The notes beneath the pieces were generated by a model. That model was given only the letters and a program-made list of their open reading frames with translations, was not told the origin of the DNA and ran no database searches. Of a DNA stretch of 14,866 bases, positions 7,739 to 14,794 are shown in pieces. The number at the start of each line of letters is the position of its first letter. Position 1 is the stretch's first letter. The stretch lies in assembly GCA_019309605.1 (NCBI GenBank), contig JAFDFW010000046.1, positions 1 through 14,866 on the forward strand, in the 5' to 3' direction. The position numbers were made by a program, and so were the translations under genes. Origin of the DNA: Deltaproteobacteria bacterium. GTDB lineage: Bacteria; Myxococcota_A; Polyangia; Polyangiales; Houyiibacteriaceae.

Positions 7739-8941
7739 ATGCGCGTACTCAACCGCGTGGGCCCGGTGCTGGCTCCCCGATGGCCGTCCCTGGACCCGGA
7801 CAACATGCTTCGCGCCGCGGCGCGTGCAGCCAAGTCGGACCAGTTCGGGGATGAGAGCTTCCTCGACGCGCTTCCGGTGCTCCTCGACTCGATCGCGCGC
7901 GAAGCCGACTTGACTTGGCTCGGCCGCGTGATGTTCCGCCAATCGCTGCTCGGATTTCTCCAGAATCGCTTCAGCGTGTACCGGTATCGCGCCACCCATC
8001 CCGAAGTCGCGGACGTTCCGATCGAGCGTCCGGTCTTCATCGTGGGGTACCCACGGACGGGAACGACGATTCTGTTCAACCTGCTAGCCCAGGACCCTGC
8101 GAACAGGGTGCCCCTCACCTGGGAGGTGCAGTTTCCCGATCCGCCGCCGGAAAGCGCCACGTTCACCACGGATCCGCGCATCGCCAAGGCCGCGAAGGTT
8201 TTCGAACACATGGACGCCATGGCGCCGTCGTTCGCTTCCATTCATGAAGTCGGTGCGGACCTCCCTCAAGAGTGCATGCCGTTTCTCGCGCAAAGCATGC
8301 TTGGCCCACAGTTCAGCGTGAGCTTCAACGTGCCGAGCTACCAGGCATGGGTGGACGCGCAGAGCCACGCACCGGCGTACACCTATCACCGGCATTTTCT
8401 GGAGCACCTGCAAAGCAAGCACATGAAGGACCGCTGGGTGCTCAAGAGCCCCGTGCACTTGCGTTCGCTCGATGCGCTGCTCACCGAATACCCCGATGCG
8501 CGGATCATTTTCACGCACCGTGACCCCGCGAAAATCGTCCCCTCGCTTGCGAGTCTCTACTACGTGATTCACGGGTTGGCGAGCGATGCGGTCGACCCGT
8601 GCGCCCTCGGGCAGCAGACGACGGCGTGGTGGGCGGATGCACTCGACCAGGCCACCGCCGTGCGCGAGAAGCACAGCGACAAAGCCGGTCAGTTCATGGA
8701 TGTCCAGTTCGAAGAGATCGTTGACGATCCCGTCGCTGTCCTCGGACGCGCCTACGAACGCTTCGATATTCCGTGGTCGGCCGACATCGCAGGCCGCATG
8801 CACTCGTTCTTGGATAACAATCCGCGGGGCAAGCACGGGTCCCATCGTTACGAGATCGAGGATTTCGGCATGACCCTCGGCCAGATCCGCGAGCGCTTCG
8901 ACGACTACTGCCGCGCGTACGACGTCCGTCTGGTGCTCTAG
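7739..8941 (+). CDS. Sulfotransferase family protein (Sulfotransfer_3 type)
   Basis: Protein of 400 residues related to PAPS-dependent sulfotransferases: it would transfer sulfate from PAPS to an unknown small acceptor. The 5'-phosphosulfate loop GYPRTGTT is at 103-110 (IVGYPRTGTTILFNLLAQDP), the conserved WVLKSPVHL is near 233-241, and the 3'-phosphate motif HRDPAKIVPSLASL is near 260-273. The N-terminal QFGDESF element is typical of this large bacterial group. I took ATG 7739, since homologs usually begin shortly before the LNRVGP-like segment. ATG 7706 would add 11 residues, and neither has a clear Shine-Dalgarno. No signal peptide is seen. Many members of this family have no proven substrate, so the biochemical call is tentative. 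The stop directly abuts the converging regulator's stop. Confidence 0.85.
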   Translation: MRVLNRVGPVLAPRWPSLDPDNMLRAAARAAKSDQFGDESFLDALPVLLDSIAREADLTWLGRVMFRQSLLGFLQNRFSVYRYRATHPEVADVPIERPVFIVGYPRTGTTILFNLLAQDPANRVPLTWEVQFPDPPPESATFTTDPRIAKAAKVFEHMDAMAPSFASIHEVGADLPQECMPFLAQSMLGPQFSVSFNVPSYQAWVDAQSHAPAYTYHRHFLEHLQSKHMKDRWVLKSPVHLRSLDALLTEYPDARIIFTHRDPAKIVPSLASLYYVIHGLASDAVDPCALGQQTTAWWADALDQATAVREKHSDKAGQFMDVQFEEIVDDPVAVLGRAYERFDIPWSADIAGRMHSFLDNNPRGKHGSHRYEIEDFGMTLGQIRERFDDYCRAYDVRLVL

Positions 8942-9514
8942 CTAGCCGGGATTTCGGTCCGGGTCGTCGGCGGGCACGTGGAGCGCTTGGAAGTCGCGCA
9001 TCTTGAGCACTAGCTGCGCGCGGGTTTGGACGTTCAGCTTTCGCATGACGCTGCGGAGGAGCGTGGAGACTCGGGACTGCGAAAGGCCCAGCCGATAGGC
9101 GATCATCTTGTTGGTCTGGCCCAGCACGGCGTAGGCCACGATCTGGCTTTCGCGCTCGGTGAGCCCGCGCGGGTCGCTGACCCGAGGCGCGTTCGGGAGC
9201 GCCAACACGAAGCGCCTACCGTCCGTGTCGAACCAATCGACCATGGACCATCGGCCACGAACCAACGCCTTCCAAGTCTGTAGCGCCCTTTCGGGATCGG
9301 TCTCGCGCATCCGGCCTCGCGCACGATCCACCGTAACCGCTGCGTCACGGAGCTTCATCGTGGCAGTGCGCTCCTGTGCCTGCCCCACCGCGTCGGTGAT
9401 GCGGAAGCCGCCTGCATCGAAGATGGCCTCGGCATCGTACGGGAGATCGGTGTGCGGTTCTTCGCAGGCCTCTTGGGTGGCGAGCCCCTGCCGCAGGCGG
9501 TGCCCGGCGTCCAC
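8942..9514 (-). CDS. LuxR-type regulator, C-terminal half (helix-turn-helix), downstream of a frameshift
   Basis: C-terminal half of a LuxR/GerE-type transcription regulator: 190 residues if read from the GTG at 9514. The DNA-binding domain is at about 117-173: GLTERESQIVAYAVLGQTNKMIAYRLGLS, then SRVSTLLRSVMRKLNV and RAQL. Ahead of it is a segment of about 100 residues with no recognised domain. Its beginning (AAHVDAGHRLRQGL when read upstream) matches the helix that in intact family members lies in mid-protein, so this is not a natural N-terminus. The frame stays open upstream to a TAG at 9560-9562. The N-terminal half continues in another frame (9523-9951). This is probably one disrupted gene, or a sequencing error, rather than two genes. 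Confidence 0.75.
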   Translation of the reverse strand: MDAGHRLRQGLATQEACEEPHTDLPYDAEAIFDAGGFRITDAVGQAQERTATMKLRDAAVTVDRARGRMRETDPERALQTWKALVRGRWSMVDWFDTDGRRFVLALPNAPRVSDPRGLTERESQIVAYAVLGQTNKMIAYRLGLSQSRVSTLLRSVMRKLNVQTRAQLVLKMRDFQALHVPADDPDRNPG

Positions 9515-9522
9515 ATGGGCGG

Positions 9523-9951
9523 CTAGAGCGGCGCGACGATCGCCACCCCAGAGCCTTTGCTATCGACGGCTGTCGTGTAGAGCAGATCCTTGCAGTAATC
9601 CACATGGGACGTGTAGTGGGCGAGCTGCTCGGGATGGCCTTGGGCGTCCATGGACGCCGTGCCTGCCATTCCCGGGCGTACTTGCTCTCGGAGCACCTCC
9701 GGGGGCGTCGTTGCCAAAGCGGCGGCGTGCCGTTCCGCGAAGTCCTCGCGGCCCGATGCAACGTGGACATCCAGCAGTTGGAACGGCCCTCCCTCCGGCG
9801 GACGGCCGTACCGCATGCCCGCGACCCCGAGCCCGTGCTCGAGAACCGGCAACCCACGCTTCAGGATGGCGGGAAGCCACTCCTCGTCGCTGAACTCGAG
9901 GTTGTACGCCGCTTCAGTGAAATCGATGATGGCCGAACCTATGCGGTCCAT
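9523..9951 (-). CDS. LuxR-type regulator, N-terminal half, ends early by frameshift
   Basis: 142 residues starting MDRIGSAIIDFTEAAYNLE, a beginning typical of myxobacterial LuxR-type regulators with a ligand- or stress-sensing N-terminal domain of unknown type. The start at 9951 is preferred over the ATG at 9990 because AAGGAAGG lies just upstream. The reading ends in TAG at 9523 straight after SKGSGVAIVAPL, where intact relatives would go on into the central helix and HTH. That continuation is present in the next frame (8942-9514). A one-base indel, for example in the four-G run at 9546-9549, would join the halves. As it stands this half has no DNA-binding domain and could at most act as a separate domain. 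Confidence 0.65.
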   Translation of the reverse strand: MDRIGSAIIDFTEAAYNLEFSDEEWLPAILKRGLPVLEHGLGVAGMRYGRPPEGGPFQLLDVHVASGREDFAERHAAALATTPPEVLREQVRPGMAGTASMDAQGHPEQLAHYTSHVDYCKDLLYTTAVDSKGSGVAIVAPL

Positions 9952-9981
9952 GTCGTCACCTTCCTTCAGCCAAGCCAGTGC

Positions 9982-10025
9982 CCAAGGCACCCACCTTGGC
10001 CCACATCCATACCTTCAAGGTGGGT
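9982..10025. repeat. Overlapping inverted repeats upstream of the LuxR-type gene
   Basis: ACCCACCTT (9989-9997) and AAGGTGGGT (10017-10025) are a perfect 9-base inverted repeat with 19 bases between. CCAAGG (9982-9987) pairs with CCTTGG (9994-9999) using part of the same arm, so the two hairpins exclude each other. They lie 31-74 bases upstream of the regulator's start, a fitting place for an operator or leader structure. There is no T-run, so a terminator is unlikely. Confidence 0.45.
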
Positions 10026-10152
10026 CCGGTCGGGCTGCCTGTCTATACGTAAATGTCTCCCCCAAACTCAGCTTCTGAGATGGGAAGTTTCCGCTCGTGA
10101 TATCGCTCCGGCTCGCAGCCTGCGCACCTTGAAGAGGGCTTTTCGGGGGACC

Positions 10153-10227
10153 TGGAGCGGGAGACGGGATTCGAACCCGCGACAGCTTGCTTGGGAAGCA
10201 AGAACTCTACCACTGAGTTACTCCCGC
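10153..10227 (-). tRNA. tRNA-Gly (anticodon CCC)
   Basis: Read on the minus strand, the acceptor stem GCGGGAG (10227-10221) pairs with CTCCCGC (10163-10157), followed by T73 and an encoded CCA (10155-10153). The anticodon arm CTTGC-TTCCCAA-GCAAG has a seven-base loop with anticodon CCC, reading GGG (Gly). The D arm (AGTAACTCAGTGGTAGAGTT) and the T arm with GGTTCGAATCC are standard. It stands alone, 54 bases after the molybdoenzyme stop on the same strand. No good terminator hairpin was seen downstream. Confidence 0.95.
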
Positions 10228-10238
10228 GAAGAGCGGCG

Positions 10239-10265
10239 AGTGTAGCAGACTCGGGCCGTGCGCAA
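10239..10265 (-). promoter_or_regulatory. Possible promoter for tRNA-Gly
   Basis: On the minus strand TACACT (10244-10239) resembles a -10 box and would start RNA a few bases before the mature tRNA 5' end at 10227. The best -35 candidate is TTGCGC (10265-10260), with a short 15-base spacer. The -10 is fair and the -35 weak. Confidence 0.35.
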
Positions 10266-10281
10266 GCGTTCGCGCGGTGTT

Positions 10282-12498
10282 CTAGGCTTCGCGGCCGATA
10301 CCCGACCAATGGTTCGGGTTGAGCGCGCCGGCCGCGGGTTTCACGTCCACCAAGAACCCCGTGAGGTGCGCCATCCCAGAGACTTTCTCGAGCTTGTCTG
10401 GGCCGTCCGCGGCGAGCAGGTTGACGTTGACGCCGGTCGTCTTGCTGGCGACGCCCATCTTGCTGTCTTGGTGACCCCAGCCGTGTGGTAGAGCGACGGT
10501 GCCAGGCATCAGCTCAGAGAGGAGTTTCACGGGGACGCGAACGGTGGCTGTAGCCGTCGACACGTCCGCGAGGCTGCCCTCCTGAACACCCAACCGGCCC
10601 GCGTCGTCGGGATGCACGTAGAGATGATTGGTCGAGCGGTCGCCCGAGACGAACTCTTCGATGTTGTGCGTCCACGAGTTGTGTGTGGTGATCGCGCGCT
10701 TCGTTATCAGCTTGAGCTTGTCTTTCGTCTCGAGCTCGAGTTGAAAATCTGCTTCGAGTTTTTTTGTTTGCTTCAGGAAGACCTCGGGCGCGAGGTGCAC
10801 TTTGCGATCGTCGTGAACGACTCGTTTGCCGAGGAAGCTGCCGGGATCGTGATCGGGACGGAGTCGGCCGTGCTTTTCCTTCAACAGCTTCTTGAAGCTG
10901 CCCTGTTTGGTGGCACGGAGCAGACCTGACAGCAGAAGCTCTTGCGGGATCGACGGCTGTTTTCCGCGACGCCCAAGGGAGTTGAGCGTTTTCGCCGTCT
11001 CGAAGACGCGCTGGGCGGCGGCCGAGCCCCACAAGTTGATGCCGCTTGCTTTGGCGATGTCGACGTAAATCGTCGCTTCATCGCGCTGCTCGCCCTCGGG
11101 CGGAACGACGGCGCGGGTCGCTTGTAGGTACGGCTTCGACTGAAGCCCCAACATTAGCGGGAACACGAATGGCAGGTCCGGGCGCTGGAACGGCGACGTA
11201 CAGGGGAGCACATGTGTTGCGACGGACGCCGTTTCGCTCGGCTGGATGTCGAGAACGACGAGCAGTTCGAGCTCCTTGAAGGCCTCGCGAAGGCGTTCGG
11301 AGTTGGCCATCGTGATGAGCGGGTTGCCGCCGGTGACGAACAAGGCTTTGATTTGCCCATCGCCCGGGGTGAGGATCTCGTCGGCGAGGATGCCGCCGGG
11401 CATGGAGTCGTTGACCGACGGGAAGTCTCCGATGCGGCTCTGATTCTCGTGCATGAGCGTGCCGGTCTTTTTGCCGAACGCGGCAAAGTCGATGACGCCG
11501 GTGCTGACGAGAGTGCCGCCCCGTCGGTCGAGGTTGCCCGAGATGGCGTTGATGCACTCCTGCAGCCAAAACGCGAGCGAACCGTTGGTGCCCATGTTCA
11601 CGCCGGTCGAGCAGTAGAGCGCAGCCCCGTTCGCTTCGCTGTATGCGCGCACCATCTCTCGGAGCGTTTCGGCTGGAATGCGCGTCACTTCAGCGGTTCG
11701 CTCGGGCGACCAGGCCTCAGCGACGCGGGAGAGCTCATCGAAGCCGGTCATGTGTTGGTCGATACGTGCGCGGTCGATCTTAGAGGTCGCTAGCAGCTCG
11801 TGCAGGAACGAAAGGTAGAAGAACACGTCGGTGTTGGGGCGAATGAAGACGTGCTCGCCCGCAACTTTGGCCGTCTCGGTGCGACGGGGGTCGACGACGA
11901 AAATCTTCGCGCCGCGCTCCTCGACCTCTTTGAGGCGCCGAATCGGGTTCGACACCTGCAAGAAGCTCCACTTGGAGATCGCGGGATTGGCTCCGACGAT
12001 GATCAGACACTCGAGGTTTTCGAGGTCGGGGAAGGGCTGTGTGAACGGAAAACCGTAGACCTGGCGCGCGACCGCGAACTTGTTGGCGCAATCCTGAGTG
12101 GCTGAGGAGAACATGCTGGCCGAGCCGACGCCTTGCATGAAGCCCTGCGCAAAGACCGGATGCAACACTCCGAAGCCGGCCGCCGTGCCGACGTACATGG
12201 CAATGCTGTCGCGACCGTGGTTGTCGATCAGCTCTCGCACCTTGCTACCGATGCTGCCGAGCGCGTCGTCCCAACTCACACGCTGAAGCTCGCCGTCGAC
12301 GCGCTGCATGGGGTAGAGCAGTCGATCGGGCGTGTTGTACATCCGATGCTGCTTGAGCCCTTTGAGGCAACCGTACCCGCGCGTCGCTACGTGGTCGTCG
12401 TCGGGCTTGATGTCGACGACTTGGTCGCCATCCACCGTGACCTCGAGCCCACAGAGAGCCTCGCAAATCCGGCAAAAGGTATGCACTGTTTCGGCCAT
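10282..12498 (-). CDS. Molybdopterin oxidoreductase catalytic subunit (DMSO-reductase superfamily), no partner subunits
   Basis: Cytoplasmic-looking molybdo/tungsto-bis-MGD enzyme of 738 residues, with no Tat signal. The N-terminal 4Fe-4S site is C9-x2-C12-x3-C16 with Cys44 in GYGCLKG, including the Lys that usually lies between cluster and cofactor. The Molybdopterin domain follows from about residue 50. The likely metal-ligand segment is TQDCANK (134-140), where Cys137 or Asp136 could ligate Mo. The C-terminal molydop-binding domain (from about 600) has THNSWTHN, the HLYVHPDDAGRLG stretch and LPHGWGH. No electron-transfer FeS, cytochrome or membrane-anchor gene is next to it, so the substrate and redox partner are unknown. 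The start is 21 bases after the TPR gene, suggesting co-transcription, with only a weak Shine-Dalgarno. It resembles formate/nitrate/polysulfide-type enzymes only broadly. Confidence 0.88.
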   Translation of the reverse strand: MAETVHTFCRICEALCGLEVTVDGDQVVDIKPDDDHVATRGYGCLKGLKQHRMYNTPDRLLYPMQRVDGELQRVSWDDALGSIGSKVRELIDNHGRDSIAMYVGTAAGFGVLHPVFAQGFMQGVGSASMFSSATQDCANKFAVARQVYGFPFTQPFPDLENLECLIIVGANPAISKWSFLQVSNPIRRLKEVEERGAKIFVVDPRRTETAKVAGEHVFIRPNTDVFFYLSFLHELLATSKIDRARIDQHMTGFDELSRVAEAWSPERTAEVTRIPAETLREMVRAYSEANGAALYCSTGVNMGTNGSLAFWLQECINAISGNLDRRGGTLVSTGVIDFAAFGKKTGTLMHENQSRIGDFPSVNDSMPGGILADEILTPGDGQIKALFVTGGNPLITMANSERLREAFKELELLVVLDIQPSETASVATHVLPCTSPFQRPDLPFVFPLMLGLQSKPYLQATRAVVPPEGEQRDEATIYVDIAKASGINLWGSAAAQRVFETAKTLNSLGRRGKQPSIPQELLLSGLLRATKQGSFKKLLKEKHGRLRPDHDPGSFLGKRVVHDDRKVHLAPEVFLKQTKKLEADFQLELETKDKLKLITKRAITTHNSWTHNIEEFVSGDRSTNHLYVHPDDAGRLGVQEGSLADVSTATATVRVPVKLLSELMPGTVALPHGWGHQDSKMGVASKTTGVNVNLLAADGPDKLEKVSGMAHLTGFLVDVKPAAGALNPNHWSGIGREA

Positions 12499-12519
12499 GA
12501 CTGACCGAGTCTATAGGGC

Positions 12520-14718
12520 CTAGTCCTCGTGGATCAACTCGTCGAAGGCGCGATTCACGTCGTCCATCGATTCCATGAGTAGGTCGTCGGTGCTGTCGCC
12601 CGATGGGCCGCCCAGGCGCTGCAAACGCTGACCAACCTCTCGAAACTGCGGTTCTCTCTGGAAAACGAACTCGTAGTGCAGGCGGGCTTGATCTGTCAGA
12701 CCACCGATTTCGCAGGCCATGGCGAGCTCGTAGTGCATGCCCACTGCTTCCGTAGCCGTCTTCTCGGGGCTTTCCAAACCGGACTGGAACGCTTCGATCG
12801 CGTCGCGTGGTTGGCCCTCTTCCATGTAGATGAGGCCGATCATCGTCCAGCACAGGCAGCGCCGCCGCGGGTCCGCCATCGCCACTTGGAACTCGCGTCG
12901 CGCGTCGGCAAACAGCCCCATCTCTTTGTAAGCGATGCCGAGGTCGAAGTGCGTATCGCTGTCGTCGTCGCTCACTTGCTCTGCGACGCCGGCCTTGAAC
13001 TGCTCGAAGACCGTCTCGACGTCGATCATCTGGGCGCCTTCGTCGATCGGCGCGATCTCTGCAACTTCTGCGAGCTCCTCTGCGAGCTTCTCCGCGAAGT
13101 CGAAGCCCTCGTCGCCGGGCTCGAGCTCTTCGTACTCGAACTCCATCTCCGGCGCCTCGGACGCCATGTCCGGGGGTATCGACGTCACGTCCCGCTGAAT
13201 GAGCGGTTGCGCTACGGCGGACACCCCTGAGGAGGCGTCCGCCAGCTCTTCGATCTCGCGCGCCTTCTCCAGCACGAGTGGATGGTCAGGCAGAGTGAGC
13301 TGAAGCTCGCCGACGATGGCACGCGCCTGGGTGAACAGGCCGTCGACCAGATATGAATCGGCAAGCTCGAGAGTTCGCTCCATCAGACTGGGCGCGATCG
13401 CGGCGGTGGCTGGCGCGACCTGCGTGCTCACGAGCGGAAGCGCGAGGAACTGCGAATACGTCATCGGACCGAGCGCCCGCAAGGGGATGACCCGTCCACC
13501 GGTCGGCGGCCGCGGAGCAGGAGGCACAGACGAGTAGGACTCCTCGAGTTCGACGGTCGCCTCGGAGACGGCGGGGAGCGAGCCGGAGACGGTGCTTGCC
13601 TCCTCCAACTCCTCGATGTCTTCCTCGACGTACATGATGCCCGACGCTCCGCTGAGGCCGGACGCGCCGCTCAGCGAGGGCGAGCTCAGCTGCGAGCCTC
13701 CGCTCACCGGTGCGGTCCCACTCAGCTGTGAACCGCCGAGCTGCGCGGTCGAAACAGAGCCCGGTGATGCTGCTGGCTGCCGCACCGCGCCTTGCGGCAT
13801 GTAGTGCTGTCCCGAGGCGGAAGCGGTCTTTTGCAAGGCCGCGAGAGCCTCTTTGTCGTTCGGGTTGAGCTCCAGGATGCGGCGCAACGCGCTCATGCGT
13901 TCCTGCGGGCGTTGTGCTTCGCGGTGGATGCGCGCGACTTCGCGATACACGCTGATCGCCTTGTCGGTCTGCGAGAGCATCAAGAATGCCTCGGCGAGCA
14001 GCGACAGAGTCGACACGTCGCGCGGGTCGGCCTTGAAGCAGATTTGCAGCTTGGCGAGCGCGCGCTTCGGATCGCGACGCGAGATGTACGTTTCGGCGAG
14101 CTCCTTCGCCACGCGAACATCGTTGCTCCGGTGGTACAACAGGCGCTCCGCGACCTTGACGTAATCGTCGAGACGGCCCTGGTCTTTCAAGAGCAACGCG
14201 CCTTGTTCGAACTCGTCTGCCGCTTCTTGTGTGCGCCCCGCGCGCGACAGCGCTTCGGCGTACTTGATGCGCACTGGAATGTGCTCGGGATCGAGCTCGA
14301 CCATCTTGCCGAGCATCGCCAGTGCTTGGTCGGTGTCACCTGCGCGCATGAAGCCGTTCGAGACATCCTCGAACACACTCATCGCATCGCTGATCAGTTG
14401 AAGCTGCTCGTACATTTCGCCGAGCCGCACCTGCGCGTCGAGCCGCGACGGGTCGAGCTTCAGGATCTGCTTGTAGACCGCGATCGCTTTGAGAAAGAAG
14501 CCTTGCTGTGCGTAGTGACCCGCGACCGTTTCGTAGGTCTCGATCGCCGAGCCACGGTCGCCCTTGCGTACGTGCAAGTCGCCGATCTTCAGCAAGGAAC
14601 GAACGTCCCGCTTGTCGGTATCGACCAGCTTCTTGTACTGGGCGATCGCCTTGTCGTACTGGCCGCGCGACTGGTACTTCCGAGCCGCGTCCAGAACCTT
14701 ATTCCTATTGATAGCCAA
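12520..14718 (-). CDS. Large multi-TPR protein with Ser-rich and acidic linkers
   Basis: 732-residue protein with two groups of tetratricopeptide repeats. The first, about residues 5-295, holds repeats such as GQYDKAIAQYKKLV, FFLKAIAVYKQILKLDP and TDKAISVYREVARI. The second, about 585-700, has THFDLGIAYKEMGLFADARREFQ and later repeats. Between them are a Ser/Gly/Leu-rich linker (about 320-360, with GGSQLS twice and LSGASG twice), acidic patches (362-400 and 515-560) and a short helical repeat near 447-495. No signal peptide or membrane segment is seen. The start is TTG 14718: no in-frame ATG/GTG exists between it and an upstream TGA, and LAINRNKVLDAARKYQ is the usual family N-terminus. It is probably a protein-interaction scaffold. 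Such proteins are common in Myxococcota, but the partner is unknown. Confidence 0.85.
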   Translation of the reverse strand: MAINRNKVLDAARKYQSRGQYDKAIAQYKKLVDTDKRDVRSLLKIGDLHVRKGDRGSAIETYETVAGHYAQQGFFLKAIAVYKQILKLDPSRLDAQVRLGEMYEQLQLISDAMSVFEDVSNGFMRAGDTDQALAMLGKMVELDPEHIPVRIKYAEALSRAGRTQEAADEFEQGALLLKDQGRLDDYVKVAERLLYHRSNDVRVAKELAETYISRRDPKRALAKLQICFKADPRDVSTLSLLAEAFLMLSQTDKAISVYREVARIHREAQRPQERMSALRRILELNPNDKEALAALQKTASASGQHYMPQGAVRQPAASPGSVSTAQLGGSQLSGTAPVSGGSQLSSPSLSGASGLSGASGIMYVEEDIEELEEASTVSGSLPAVSEATVELEESYSSVPPAPRPPTGGRVIPLRALGPMTYSQFLALPLVSTQVAPATAAIAPSLMERTLELADSYLVDGLFTQARAIVGELQLTLPDHPLVLEKAREIEELADASSGVSAVAQPLIQRDVTSIPPDMASEAPEMEFEYEELEPGDEGFDFAEKLAEELAEVAEIAPIDEGAQMIDVETVFEQFKAGVAEQVSDDDSDTHFDLGIAYKEMGLFADARREFQVAMADPRRRCLCWTMIGLIYMEEGQPRDAIEAFQSGLESPEKTATEAVGMHYELAMACEIGGLTDQARLHYEFVFQREPQFREVGQRLQRLGGPSGDSTDDLLMESMDDVNRAFDELIHED

Positions 14719-14758
14719 AGCCCCTGCTATGCCCCCATGCGTTCAGTGCGCCCACACA

Positions 14759-14788
14759 AGTCTACTAATGCCGGACGGGGGCGGTCAA
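14759..14788 (-). promoter_or_regulatory. Probable sigma-70 promoter of the TPR-molybdoenzyme unit
   Basis: On the minus strand TTGACC (14788-14783) and TAGACT (14764-14759) are 18 bases apart, both close to consensus -35 and -10. Transcription would begin near 14752, about 34 bases before the TTG start at 14718. The -35 lies just after the stop of the preceding gene (14795). The two downstream genes may share this promoter. Confidence 0.5.
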
Positions 14789-14794
14789 CAAGCG

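Noticed and set aside
8084..8845. Minus-strand open frame of 253 codons under the sulfotransferase gene
   Set aside because: The plus-strand frame has the PAPS-binding motifs and the minus-strand product shows none.
9159..9893. Plus-strand open frame of 244 codons over the regulator
   Set aside because: It is a mirror of the LuxR-type gene. The composition is Ser/Arg/Pro-rich with no motif, and the minus strand carries clear HTH motifs.
9989..10025. The 9-base inverted repeat as a rho-independent terminator for the tRNA
   Set aside because: The loop is 19 bases long and no T-run follows on either strand, so it fits an operator or leader structure better.
12676..13230. Plus-strand open frame of 184 codons opposite the TPR gene
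   Set aside because: It is an antisense shadow of TPR coding sequence. The Leu/Val/Asp-rich pattern mirrors the codon bias of the real gene.
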